From positions 682,001 to 746,000 of the forward strand of contig BROI01000005.1 of assembly GCA_027923505.1 (NCBI GenBank): a stretch of DNA of 64,000 nt, written 5' to 3'. Positions 52,831 to 62,073 of this stretch are shown piece after piece. Both the position numbers and the translations under genes were made by a program. Positions within the stretch are counted from its first letter, which is position 1; each line of letters begins with the position of its first letter. The notes under the pieces were generated by a model. The model worked only from the letters and a program-made list of their open reading frames with translations. It was not told the DNA's origin and searched no databases. The stretch is from Mayamaea pseudoterrestris. Taxonomy: Eukaryota > Bacillariophyta > Bacillariophyceae > Sellaphorales > Sellaphoraceae.

Positions 52831-54465
52831 TCATTCCGCCTCCTGCAGCAAGAGTCGAATGCACTCGGCCTTGTTGTCGTAGCCCGGCGCGTGCGCAATG
52901 AAATCGCTCCGGTGGTAAAACGACTCTGACATGTACCACACCTGGTTTTCCAACGTTTCCATGACATGTTTGCTTTCCCGCAGCGTCAAGAATCGTGCGA
53001 ACGAGTTCATGACGCATCGAGGTGGCACTGCCACGTGTTGATCAAAATCGGGCAAATCGCGCAGCAGCGCCTTCATGGCGGCATTGTCGCCGCTCAAGCT
53101 AAAACCGGGCGGTCGCACGTAGTTGGTCATGTCCCACCATGTTTGCAGAAAGTGGCGACTCCAGTCAGTGTTGCGCAGCAGCAGGACGCCCGAGTTGTAG
53201 CCGCCGCCCTCGTCGGACGCAACCACCAAGTCGAGACCAGAGTCGGCGGATGGTAAAAAGTCTGTAATGGAAATGTTGCTGTTCATAATGACAGTGTCCG
53301 CGTCGGTCCAAACGACCCAGTCGCAGTGAGCATGTTGCTGCTGGTGTTGATGTTTAGTGCTGGCGTGATGCTTGGTGTTGCTACTTTGACTCGAGCTCTC
53401 ACTGGCGCTTCCGCCATTATTACTACTGCTAGTCGACATTGGCTGCAATAAGGCTTGCATGGCAGGAATCTTGCTCCAGGCGGGCGGCCGCGACGTGTCA
53501 AGGTAGCGCGAATGGTCAAAGAGCTGGTAATTGTGTTTGGTTGCATAGGCCAACTTGTTGGGCCAGGTTAATTCCAGTATGCCGGCATAGTTGCGCCATC
53601 GAATGAGTTTTTGAATCCAGGATGGTGACTGGGCGTCGGTGAATGTCACGAGGCAAATGGATGGAGCATTGTTGTTAGTGGATTGTAGCGTATCCGTAGC
53701 TTTCTCTTGTTCGTTACTCGCTTGCTGCGTCATTAACTCATACTGCGGCGCCGGACATTGTCGCTGCATGTACGTAATGGGCGCGTTGAGCCACCGGCGG
53801 TGGTTCATGTAGAGGTAGAGCGTGCGGTGCACGGCCAGTACGCACAGCAAAATTCCCACGCACAGGACGGATAGATTCGTGGCGCTGGCGCGGTGGCGCA
53901 AGTACAGCATGGTGCGCGACGGCTTGCTGCGGCGGTTCTTGAGTGAATGTTGTGATCTTGTGGACTTGTGTGTAGCACTTGCTGCGGAATGAGCGTCTGA
54001 CTGTTGCGGCTGCGCCGCATGCACGGCTGACGACGAATTCTCGTGATAGAGAATGGCCATGTTCACCAAGGAGGTAGCCGAAGGACGACTGATAATGCTG
54101 TTACTGCTACAGTGTTGATGATGATTGTTATTGTTGCGATAATCCGAGTAGCAACTGCTGCTCCCCTGATAGTCCTTGAGTGACGAAACACTCGAGCTTG
54201 TTCGCGCAAAGACTCCACCAAGGGGACTACTCGTACTCGTCAGCAGCGATCGATGACTGTCTCCCCCGTCGCTGCCACTGCTATTACTGCAGTCGTCTGA
54301 CAAGGCAAGCGCAATGTTGCTGCTACGAGGACGACGACTGCGCGTGGCGCCTGCTGCAGTTCCGGGACTCCAATCCTTGACGCGCTGCCAGAGTCCCTGC
54401 TGCTGCTGCTCATTGCTACTTGGCGTAGTCTCATGACTCGGAACAGAATTGCTGGCATCGTTCAT
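52831..54465 (-). CDS. GT34-like (Mnn10/Gma12-type) Golgi glycosyltransferase
   Basis: 544 residues. Type II membrane topology: a long Ser/Asn/His-rich cytosolic N-terminus (~190 residues), a transmembrane helix at ~197-220 (LSVLCVGILLCVLAVHRTLYLYM), then a lumenal catalytic domain. Conserved blocks are ICLVTFTDAQSPSWIQKL, ELTWPNKLAYATKHNYQLFDHSRYLD, RPPAWSKIPAMQALL, DWVVWTDADTVIMN (the DxD-like metal site), FLVVASDEGGGYNSGVLLLRNTDW in part, and WDMTNYVRP...SGDNAAMKALL. These match the galactosyl/mannosyl GMA12/MNN10 family. A Ser/Gln/His linker (~345-385) interrupts the domain. Donor sugar cannot be read from sequence; probably acts on Golgi glycans or cell-wall polysaccharide. Confidence 0.85.
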   Translation of the reverse strand: MNDASNSVPSHETTPSSNEQQQQGLWQRVKDWSPGTAAGATRSRRPRSSNIALALSDDCSNSSGSDGGDSHRSLLTSTSSPLGGVFARTSSSVSSLKDYQGSSSCYSDYRNNNNHHQHCSSNSIISRPSATSLVNMAILYHENSSSAVHAAQPQQSDAHSAASATHKSTRSQHSLKNRRSKPSRTMLYLRHRASATNLSVLCVGILLCVLAVHRTLYLYMNHRRWLNAPITYMQRQCPAPQYELMTQQASNEQEKATDTLQSTNNNAPSICLVTFTDAQSPSWIQKLIRWRNYAGILELTWPNKLAYATKHNYQLFDHSRYLDTSRPPAWSKIPAMQALLQPMSTSSSNNGGSASESSSQSSNTKHHASTKHQHQQQHAHCDWVVWTDADTVIMNSNISITDFLPSADSGLDLVVASDEGGGYNSGVLLLRNTDWSRHFLQTWWDMTNYVRPPGFSLSGDNAAMKALLRDLPDFDQHVAVPPRCVMNSFARFLTLRESKHVMETLENQVWYMSESFYHRSDFIAHAPGYDNKAECIRLLLQEAE

Positions 54466-54639
54466 GGTTTCGTATGAATTGCAAGTCCTTCCGCGTGCAG
54501 CATTCCAATGGTGTGGCGAAGCAATGAGCCTGTCCTTGGCTTGGATTTTGAAAAACGACCCGTCTAGAAACTTAGCCTACTTTTGCATAGAGTGCTTTTG
54601 ATCGCGCACGTGGTTTCTCGCGGAAACGGAGTATCAGCA

Positions 54640-54651
54640 GTCGTAGCGGTT
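54640..54651 (-). promoter_or_regulatory. Recurrent promoter motif upstream of the glycosyltransferase
   Basis: GTCGTAGCGGTT (reverse complement AACCGCTACGAC), about 175 bp upstream of the GT34-like start at 54465 and in that gene's orientation. It matches the 8369 and 7165 copies over 12 bases. Function inferred. Confidence 0.4.
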
Positions 54652-54689
54652 ATTAAATTGTCATTTTGGGTAGCTAAAATCTACCAAAC

Positions 54690-55345
54690 CCACCATCCAT
54701 CATACGCGCAGCAACGTCAGGTGAAACATGATGTTATCTACTCATCCTTACCGTTAAAAGCCAATATGATGATAGGTCAATAGGAGCTGCCATGAAGTGT
54801 TAGTTTTATTTAAACGCCGCAGATGCAGGCCAACGACATGCCATTGTTAACTTTGTACTATTCATCACATTCGCAGCAACGTCTTGTAAGACCTGATATC
54901 TACGCATCTTTACCGTTATAAGCCCATATGATGATGATATAAATAAATAACGAGACGTTTATATTTATACTGCTATCTCAGAATGGCTCCTCCTGCCTTG
55001 AGCAGGTGAGAACATAGTAGACCCACAGCAATATGATGATGATAGGTCGACACGAGCTGGTTTGGAGTGTTACCGTTATTTCATCGCCGCAGATGCGGGG
55101 TCAACGACATGCCTTTGTTCACTTCATATATTTAGTCGGTCATGTTATCCTCATCCAGTCATCCCCATCCATAAAGCCAGAGACAGCCCAGCAATATGAT
55201 GATAGGTCGACAAAGGCCTTCATAAAGTGGTAGCGTTGTTTCAGCGCCACAGATGGGATTCAACGACATGCTTTTTGTCAAATTGAAGTGTTCAGTCTGT
55301 CAAATTACCCTCATCCAGTCATGAAACCAACGACAGCCCCAACAA
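54690..55345. repeat. Degenerate tandem repeat, about 3-4 copies of a ~160-bp unit
   Basis: The intergenic stretch repeats a set of phrases in the same order: GCAGCAACGTC (54710, 54873), a CTCATCC/TTACCGTTA run, AATATGATGATAGGTC (54762, 55030 variant, 55191), an AGTGxTA run, GCCGCAGATG (54824, 55087; GCCACAGATG at 55246) and TCAACGACATG (54833 as CCAACGACATG, 55100, 55259). Full segments start near 54697, 55010 and 55140, with a partial one at 54867 that lacks its second half. Copies are diverged, so this is an old repeat. No coding potential. Confidence 0.75.
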
Positions 55346-55373
55346 AATTTCCATTGCCTTGCCATTATCATGA

Positions 55374-58300
55374 TCATAGCGCTTGTTCCCTGCTTCCCAT
55401 GGTTGCCCTGAGTCGCGCCACCTTGGCCATGGCGCCCCATGTCTCGTAGGCGTCAATGGCCTTTTCTAAATGAGCATTGGCTTTGGCTGTTGCTTTGCCA
55501 TGGTCACGCAGCGCCTTGGCGGCTCGTTCATGCGACAAGCCGGCCAGGTGCCACAGTGCTTCGTCGTTGGCGCGAACAATGGCATGATTGTACTTCATCA
55601 TTCCTAGAGAGAACTTGCCTTTGGCAATCGCCATTTCCGCTTCCACAAGGAAAACGTGAGTGGTAAAGTTGTGCTCCGAGTAGCTGGCGATGCTTTGAAG
55701 ACGCTTTAAATCCCGTCGAGCCACCTTCATGGCGCGCTGCTTGGTAAACACTTTTGACGAAAAACATGCAAGGACTTCGTGCAAGTACCAGTTGGCTCGG
55801 TTGTAGCAGCCAAAGTTACTGCAGTCACAGCTATTTTCAAGTTTGTTAGCCAGCTGTATGACAGATTCGTAGTCACCGAAAAATCCCGACAAGATCATCT
55901 GCATCCAATGGATAAACGCAACGATCGTTCGATTATTGGACAAGGTAGCGTCGTGCAGTGCCCTGGGTGCATCCATCACGTCACCAGAAAGAAGTGAAGG
56001 CTCCCTGCAATCCACTCCCATCAAACATTTTGCAAATTGAAGCGTCGGGGTGATGAACTGAGCCATGTTCGATTGGTTGTGCTGTCTCATCATTTGTAAA
56101 AACGCCGAACACTCGTCTACAATCTGCGATAGCGCAACACCGGCATTCGATCCCACACCAGCGTACATTGCCGCCGCCAATGCCGAAAACTCAATGTCGC
56201 CACTGACCAGACCGACACGGTGTGCCATGAGAAGCGGTTTAAGATTATTCCGCAAGGGCTCGGAGTATGAATAGCACAAGCCGTACACTGCAGAGTAAAC
56301 GCGAGGCAGCCACTCCCTGCTTTGAAACTTATCCAGTAATTGGATCGAAAGCCGTGCCAATCGGATCCCAAGTTTCACTTCTCCGAAGCCATTGCAAAAT
56401 ATCATGGCTAACGAACAAAAGCCGACGGACGACATGCCACTGCATCCACGTTCGATAGACATTCGCACAAGCCGCAAGGCAAGAATAGCACCCAGCATTG
56501 GACGAAAATGGATTGCATATGCAAAGATAATGGACATGATACGCATCGCCGCCAATTCCCTCTCATCCGACATTACCGGCACAACGTTTAATATGGCATC
56601 ATCCGAAAACTTTCGAAGCAAACGCTTGGTCTTCACGAGCTCAATCATAGCCGTGAAAGTTGACGCATTCGTCGTTATATTATAACCAGCATACTCCCGC
56701 AACACCTTAAGGCCAAGTTCAACAGCTTTGGCCATCTCATTGCGCGAGCCAAGCGAGTAGATCGAAATGGTAAACGCTCCTATTTTCTCGCTATCACTAC
56801 GAGCATTGTCTAGTATCTCCTTTACAAGTTCATCGGTCCGTCGGTAATGCCCATTGCAATACTCGCTTTCCGCTGCGGCATGATACAGCTCCATTGCCTG
56901 ATTTAAAGATATACAGGAGCGATCAGTGACATTTTCCAATTGCGTACACCATATCAACTTCTATACCGACATTGACTCACCAGTTCGTACTGGTCTCTCC
57001 AACGCCGATCTTCAAGCAGAGATATGCCAAGCTCAAGGTATGTGGAGGCAGTGAGAAATGTGAACGACTGGGCTGCCTTTTGACCGGCCAAGACAAGCAA
57101 CGAGGCGAATTGGCTGCGCTCGTCCTTGTCAGTCATGAGGCGGATACCAAAGGACAGTTGATTTACGACCAAGAAGAAATAATATTCCAATTGGTCCTGC
57201 TCTAAAGTTGCCAAAAGTGTGCGACCAATGCTCAAGTGAGCCATTTCCTTCTCGTCCTCAGGAACTAGCGAGTATGTTGCTTGCTGTATCTGATCATGCG
57301 AAAATCGCCATGTGCAGTTGCCGCGGTCCTGCCAAATGACACCCCTATTCAACGCCATGGTCAGCGCAGCTTTAATGTCAAAAGATATTAGCTTGCGCAA
57401 AACATACTCATCAAACTCGGCTCCGAGGCATGATGCGAGCATCAACACTTGCTGTACGTGCTTTGGCATGCTTTGAACCTTGTTCTCGATAAGATCCAGC
57501 GATCCCGATATTCGTTCCTCCACTTTGGACAAGAGTTCGCCTTGATCGTTGTCCGACGCTAATAAACCCTCCTCCGCTAGTGTGCGGACAAGCTCGACAA
57601 CGTAGAGCGTGTTATCGCTCGATTTAGTAAGCACAAGTTCAGCCAAAGCATTCGAAATAGGCTCATCTACCATTCCAGATATATCTCGGACCATGTCAGC
57701 AATTGCATTTGTTGATAAGCTGTCTAGAACAATAGCTTGTATGCTCACTAAATTTGCTTCCATTTCTCGCAGCGTCACACTTAAATGATGATCCAGTGAT
57801 ACTTCGCGGCCGCGACATGCTCCGACAACCAACAAACCAGGAATATTCTCCGTCACCAAAAAGGAAATAAGATCAATGCTTGCAGGCTGTGCCCATTGTA
57901 AATCGTCAAGAAACAGACATAGTGGCTGCGACGGAGAGCAAAGGGCTCGCAGAAACTCCCCAAAAGCGAACTGCAATCGTTTCTGCGCACCCGTCGCCTT
58001 TACTTCACCTTCATTTGAAATAACAGGATCTACAAACAAGACATCTAGTGCTGGAATCATGTCCACCAATAGCGGCTGCGCTGGTGCAATGGATCGTAAC
58101 GCTTGTTGTATTTGCTGTAGTTGATTCTCGTCGTTTGCTTCCAAAATTCGCTGGACAAAATCGGAAAACGCCCGAACAAACGGATAGTATGCTTCCATTC
58201 GCTCCAGTGAATCAAATTTTCCTCGTAAAAAGAACCCATTGCATGCTTGCGCTTGTTTCTGCAAGGTATTTGTAATGAGCGCCGTTTTTCCGCTTCCTGA

Positions 58301-58579
58301 TGAGCCAGTCACTAACACAAGTTCGGCTGCCAATTCATCCTGGCAACAGCATCGTCGACGAAACGCGTCGCAAAGCCGCGCTTGTTCCGTGTCGCGACCA
58401 TACAATCGTATGGTTGCATCAGGTCCATGATTCAAAGGGGCTTGACTCCGTGTTTGGTGTTGCTGCGGAGAATTTTCGTCAACCGCTTGTTGTCGTCGCT
58501 CCGAGAGATCTTGCTGCTGCTCGTGCTCGGAGGACAGTCCACCATCATTGGCGTGAAACGATTCCTTCTCTCCTATCAT
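55374..58579 (-). CDS. AAA_16-type predicted ATPase with TPR-like C-terminal half
   Basis: Two exons on the minus strand, 58579-56981 and 56897-55374, join to 1040 residues (intron 56898-56980, 83 bp, GTGAGT...AATCAG). The join gives WRDQYEL-AMELYHAAAESEYCNG, as expected for the family. N-terminal: ~55 polar residues, then RLYGRDTEQARLCDAF and Walker A GSSGSGKTAL (92-101). Walker B is LCLFLDDLQWAQP (~225), then sensor-like LLVVGACRGREV. C-terminal ~600 residues are helical repeats resembling the TPR part of bacterial-type signal-transduction ATPases and hybrid kinases. No kinase or cyclase domain is attached, so it looks like the ATPase-TPR core alone. A signalling scaffold role is inferred. 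Confidence 0.82.
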
Positions 58580-58907
58580 GACCGTATTTTAAGATTACTT
58601 GCTTTCGACTACTGTAGATATAAAACAAACGGAATGTCGTCAAAAATCAAGTCGATGTCATGTGGCGTCGAATGAGGCATCCAAGAAGGACGAGCTATGT
58701 CTAATTGAAGTGAATACGAAGCTTGAAAGAAAATATTGCTAAACAGTGTACAGTAACTCCTTATTTGGCGTCATTTGTTACGTTTTCAAGATAATACGGG
58801 ATTGATTCGGCTTCTCGTTCCGCCTGGGGTGCACGAAGCAATGGTTCTCGCTGCCGCACAGCCGAGCACGACCGAGGCAGCCACCTTCATTGACAACACA
58901 ACTCTCA
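58580..58907. other. Divergent intergenic 328 bp
   Basis: Between the ATPase gene (minus) and the methyltransferase gene (plus). A competing plus-strand frame with ATGs at 58775 and 58842 runs to 58990 and overlaps the methyltransferase start in another frame. It may be an upstream ORF or an unrecognised first exon. Confidence 0.35.
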
Positions 58908-60119
58908 ATGACAAGCCTTTGCGCTTTGCTCAATGCAAAGAGCTTATCAGCAAGAGACATTGCTTTGCAGCGAAGGCATGCCTGTCATAATGACGACTCT
59001 AGTTTGGCATGTCAGATTGTAGGGGCATTGCAAGAATCACTGGATGCCTTTCAGGAGGATGATCCATTAGATTCAGAGGTGACGAATAGGCTTCATTGTC
59101 TTCTGAGTCTCCATTTAGTCGTTTCCAAACTGGACCCAGCCTTGTCGCAGGAGCTTGCGCAGGAAGGCTCGCATGGTAGCTTGCTCAAGCTGCTCGCTAT
59201 GGAAAGTGATCATATGAAAGAAGACGAAAAACAAGATACAGATGAAGATGATCCTCTTGAACTCTTGCAAAATATTGCATGCGAGATTGCATCTCTTGGA
59301 AATTTCCCAGTCAGGAATGTAGTTCCATTTACAATGGACGAGATAAAGCAGCGACTGCCGTTTGAGTTTGTTCTCAAAGGCGACTCTGCATTACCTATTC
59401 TCGTGCACCAAGTCGTTACTACGCGGCAAACGGCCCAGAGCGATGTCGGCTTTGTCCTTTGGCCATCGGCAGTCTATTTGGCGCGATGGTTGGAGCAAAA
59501 CGCCAGTATAGTCTTGCATTCGAATGATCACACTATATTGAATCGTACCATTTTGGAACTTGGGTCGGGGTGCGGGCTCTGCGGCTTGGTGGCTGCCTCA
59601 GTTGCCAAGCAACACTCTTCGACAATTTCTCATACAATGCTAACCGACTTTAACGAAACAGTGCTGCAGAATGCTTCAAGCAACATTTGCTTGAATGATT
59701 TGCAGGATTCATGCGGCGTCGTTGGCTTGGACTTTTACCAGCAATCTGGCGATTCATTGCACAACCAATGGATTGACATGTTTGGCCATGCGCACGAACC
59801 AGTCGACGTTATCATTGCTGCCGACATTATTTGTCAGCCGTCTGATGCGACTGCCATTGCCAAGACTTTGGTGAATGCTTTGCGACATGATGGGTGTGCC
59901 TACATTGTTTGCGCCACGGCAAAGCATCGGTTTGGCGTACAGTGCTTTCCCGAAGCTTGTGCAAGCGTGGGTTTGGATGTAAACGTGACATATATTGATT
60001 TACAAGGAGCACTTGCGTTGAATGAGCTTCTTTTGAAGGATTTGCAGCAGTCTTCCGGCTACATTGATGGAATGCAACTGCAAATGTTTGTCGTGCGACA
60101 CAAAGAACGGAACGTATGA
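58908..60119 (+). CDS. Class I SAM-dependent methyltransferase (Methyltransf_16/FAM86-like)
   Basis: 403 residues from the first in-frame ATG at 58908 (open from 58890 with TTG). The C-terminal half has GFVLWPSAVYLARWLEQNA, motif I TILELGSGCGLCGLVAAS, TMLTDFNETVLQNASSNI and VDVIIAADIICQPSDATAIAKTLVNAL. This pattern is typical of the lysine-methyltransferase family 16 (FAM86/METTL21-like), with WP/W-x-x-LA before motif I. The N-terminal ~150 residues are helical and acidic (ESDHMKEDEKQDTDEDDP), as in FAM86-type eEF2 lysine methyltransferases, but that substrate is not proven. The N-terminus itself is uncertain because of the overlapping frame upstream. Confidence 0.8.
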   Translation: MTSLCALLNAKSLSARDIALQRRHACHNDDSSLACQIVGALQESLDAFQEDDPLDSEVTNRLHCLLSLHLVVSKLDPALSQELAQEGSHGSLLKLLAMESDHMKEDEKQDTDEDDPLELLQNIACEIASLGNFPVRNVVPFTMDEIKQRLPFEFVLKGDSALPILVHQVVTTRQTAQSDVGFVLWPSAVYLARWLEQNASIVLHSNDHTILNRTILELGSGCGLCGLVAASVAKQHSSTISHTMLTDFNETVLQNASSNICLNDLQDSCGVVGLDFYQQSGDSLHNQWIDMFGHAHEPVDVIIAADIICQPSDATAIAKTLVNALRHDGCAYIVCATAKHRFGVQCFPEACASVGLDVNVTYIDLQGALALNELLLKDLQQSSGYIDGMQLQMFVVRHKERNV

Positions 60120-60178
60120 ATGTAAAATCATTATTGTCAATCACTGTACGCAACAATAATTTTCCTTCATGTATTAGC

Positions 60179-61840
60179 TCACATTCGCATCAAGGATGAA
60201 AAACTGGGCGACCCTGGTTCGTTAAAGCTAGAATTGTCGGACTGCGTCCGCCGCATGAGCTCGTCAAAGTTAATGTACGGCTCATAATGCTCCACCGCCA
60301 CCTTGACCCGCTCCGTATCATGAATATTCAGCTTCGGCGTATAGTCATGAATCATGTTCATGGCATCATACGTGGCGTAGTCGACAATGAGTATTGGCGC
60401 GCCTTGAACGGATTGCAGCATGTCCGTGACTTCGGCCGAAAGCTGGTACTTGCCACGACGTCCGCAAATGAGCAAGGCCGCCTCAAAGGGCGTCTCCGTC
60501 TCCTTGCGCATGCGCTGGTACTCGCCAAGGAAACCAACAATCAAGTCGTCTCGGGTAACGTGACAAATGTAAAGAGTGCGCTTGTGCTTGTCGCGCAAGT
60601 TTTCCAGGAAACGTGTCAATGAGGTTGTCACAATGTTCACATATCGAACGTCGTAGTGGCGGAACCGATGCTGCTGGCCCGAAATGAGTTTGGTTTTGAA
60701 CAAATTCTCCAAGTCGGCCAGTGCCGGTCGTCCAAGGTACGAGTGATCGGGAATGCAGCCCAGCAATGGCACGCCCCATGCCTTCATCATGGCCTTGCGC
60801 ATGTAATGCTTTGTTTGATCAAACTTGTCTGGAATAACCTTGTTGATAATGACACCAGCAATGCGTACATTGTAGTGCTGGCAAAGTATTCGATTGAGTT
60901 CCAGTTCGTCAAAGGCTGAACCAAGGCCGCCATTTGCAACAAGCACCATGTCGGCGCCGATGAGCGACGCCACCTTGGCATTGTTACTGTAGTGTAAGCG
61001 ATGAGCCAAGGAAAATGTGAGGCATGAAGCTGCGAGATATAGTAAGTCAACCGAAAGATGCATATATCTTACGTACAGTCCAACAATGGATCCAACGGCG
61101 CAGTGCCCCGTTCCCTCGCAAAGGACAACGTCACTCGCCCGAGTAACGTTGGTCATGGCCTTTTCCACCGCTTTGATCTGCTCCTCCAACGAAACTTGTC
61201 CATCCACAAATCGCTTGGTATATCCTTTCGGAATAATGACTGGCGATATGTCATGGTAGTCGACGTGATCCAGTTTGAAATACTCCTTGACGAGCACGCA
61301 ATCCTTGTCGACGCGCAGCTCCTCATTGTTGCGGCCCTGCACGGAAACATGCTGCTGCCCGACCGTTTTCAGAAAGCCCACCTTGTCGTACCGCTTGGTC
61401 AGTCCGCTCATGAGCGCCAAGCTGCAGGTCGTCTTGCCCACGTGCTGGCGGGTGGCCGCCACAAAGATGGGTCGCTGCTGGCGACTGGTGTTTTTGACAG
61501 TCTTCCAAAAGCGAGAGCCGTCGGGGAATTTGGCCCATTTATGAGACTTGTAGGTGTTTTTGTTGTCCAGTGTTGGTGATGAGGGATATAGTAGTTGCTG
61601 GACACTGTCGTTGTCGCTATCGTCAATAATGTCGTCAATGTCAAGTTCTTCGTCAATGGAGGAGGGAAATGCTTGCTGCGGCGGCTTGTAGATTGTCGTC
61701 ATGCTGCGAGTGATGATGCCAGTGTGACGGACAGCATTACTATGCCGAGTGACTCCTATCATGTTATGAAGCAGGTTGCACGAGTAGTATACTTTCAATA
61801 CAGTCTGTTGATGCTTGCTGCCGGCAAATGTTTGTGCCAT
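60179..61840 (-). CDS. BioD/phosphotransacetylase-N-like P-loop protein, probably organellar
   Basis: Exons 61840-61077 and 60986-60179 join to 523 residues (intron 60987-61076, 90 bp, GTACGT...CTACAG). Without splicing the frame inserts 30 residues that break SIVGL-NNAKVASLIGADMVLVANGG. The P-loop is AATRQHVGKTTCSLAL (~129). LCEGTGH and GGLGSAFDELELN, then RIAGVIINKVIPDKF and PLLGCIPDHSYLGRP, match the AAA_26/DRTGG family found at the N-terminus of bacterial phosphotransacetylase and related to dethiobiotin synthetase. The downstream half (LTRFLENLRDK, RTLYICHVTRDDLIVG, ILIVDYATYDAMNMI) fits the DRTGG-like domain. No PTA catalytic domain is attached. A second ATG at 61762 gives a mitochondrial-like start, MIGVTRHSNAVRH. 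Confidence 0.8.
   Translation of the reverse strand: MAQTFAGSKHQQTVLKVYYSCNLLHNMIGVTRHSNAVRHTGIITRSMTTIYKPPQQAFPSSIDEELDIDDIIDDSDNDSVQQLLYPSSPTLDNKNTYKSHKWAKFPDGSRFWKTVKNTSRQQRPIFVAATRQHVGKTTCSLALMSGLTKRYDKVGFLKTVGQQHVSVQGRNNEELRVDKDCVLVKEYFKLDHVDYHDISPVIIPKGYTKRFVDGQVSLEEQIKAVEKAMTNVTRASDVVLCEGTGHCAVGSIVGLYVRYMHLSVDLLYLAASCLTFSLAHRLHYSNNAKVASLIGADMVLVANGGLGSAFDELELNRILCQHYNVRIAGVIINKVIPDKFDQTKHYMRKAMMKAWGVPLLGCIPDHSYLGRPALADLENLFKTKLISGQQHRFRHYDVRYVNIVTTSLTRFLENLRDKHKRTLYICHVTRDDLIVGFLGEYQRMRKETETPFEAALLICGRRGKYQLSAEVTDMLQSVQGAPILIVDYATYDAMNMIHDYTPKLNIHDTERVKVAVEHYEPYINFDELMRRTQSDNSSFNEPGSPSFSSLMRM
60987..61076 (-). other. Second in-frame stop-free intron (90 bp)
   Basis: GTACGTAAG donor and CACTACAG acceptor on the minus strand. 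Length is 30 codons with no stop, like XRN1 intron 1. Retention would insert 30 hydrophobic residues into a highly conserved loop of the P-loop domain. Removal restores the family sequence, so it is an intron. Confidence 0.85.
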
Positions 61841-62073
61841 GGTGGGAGGCACAAAATCTTCGCGCCAGTGTCACGCTTCGTCACACCGGTTCACGTCGAA
61901 TCCTCGCCAATGTTTGTTTTGTTTTGGAATGAACTTCGACCTACCCATAACACACAATGAGAAATACACTGCTGAAAGACAGTCATACGTTCAAAAGCAA
62001 ACACATAATATACATGCTTGTTTGGCTAGTGTATTCTAAGTTATGAGGGGCAGGAATGAGTGCAAGTCGGGGC

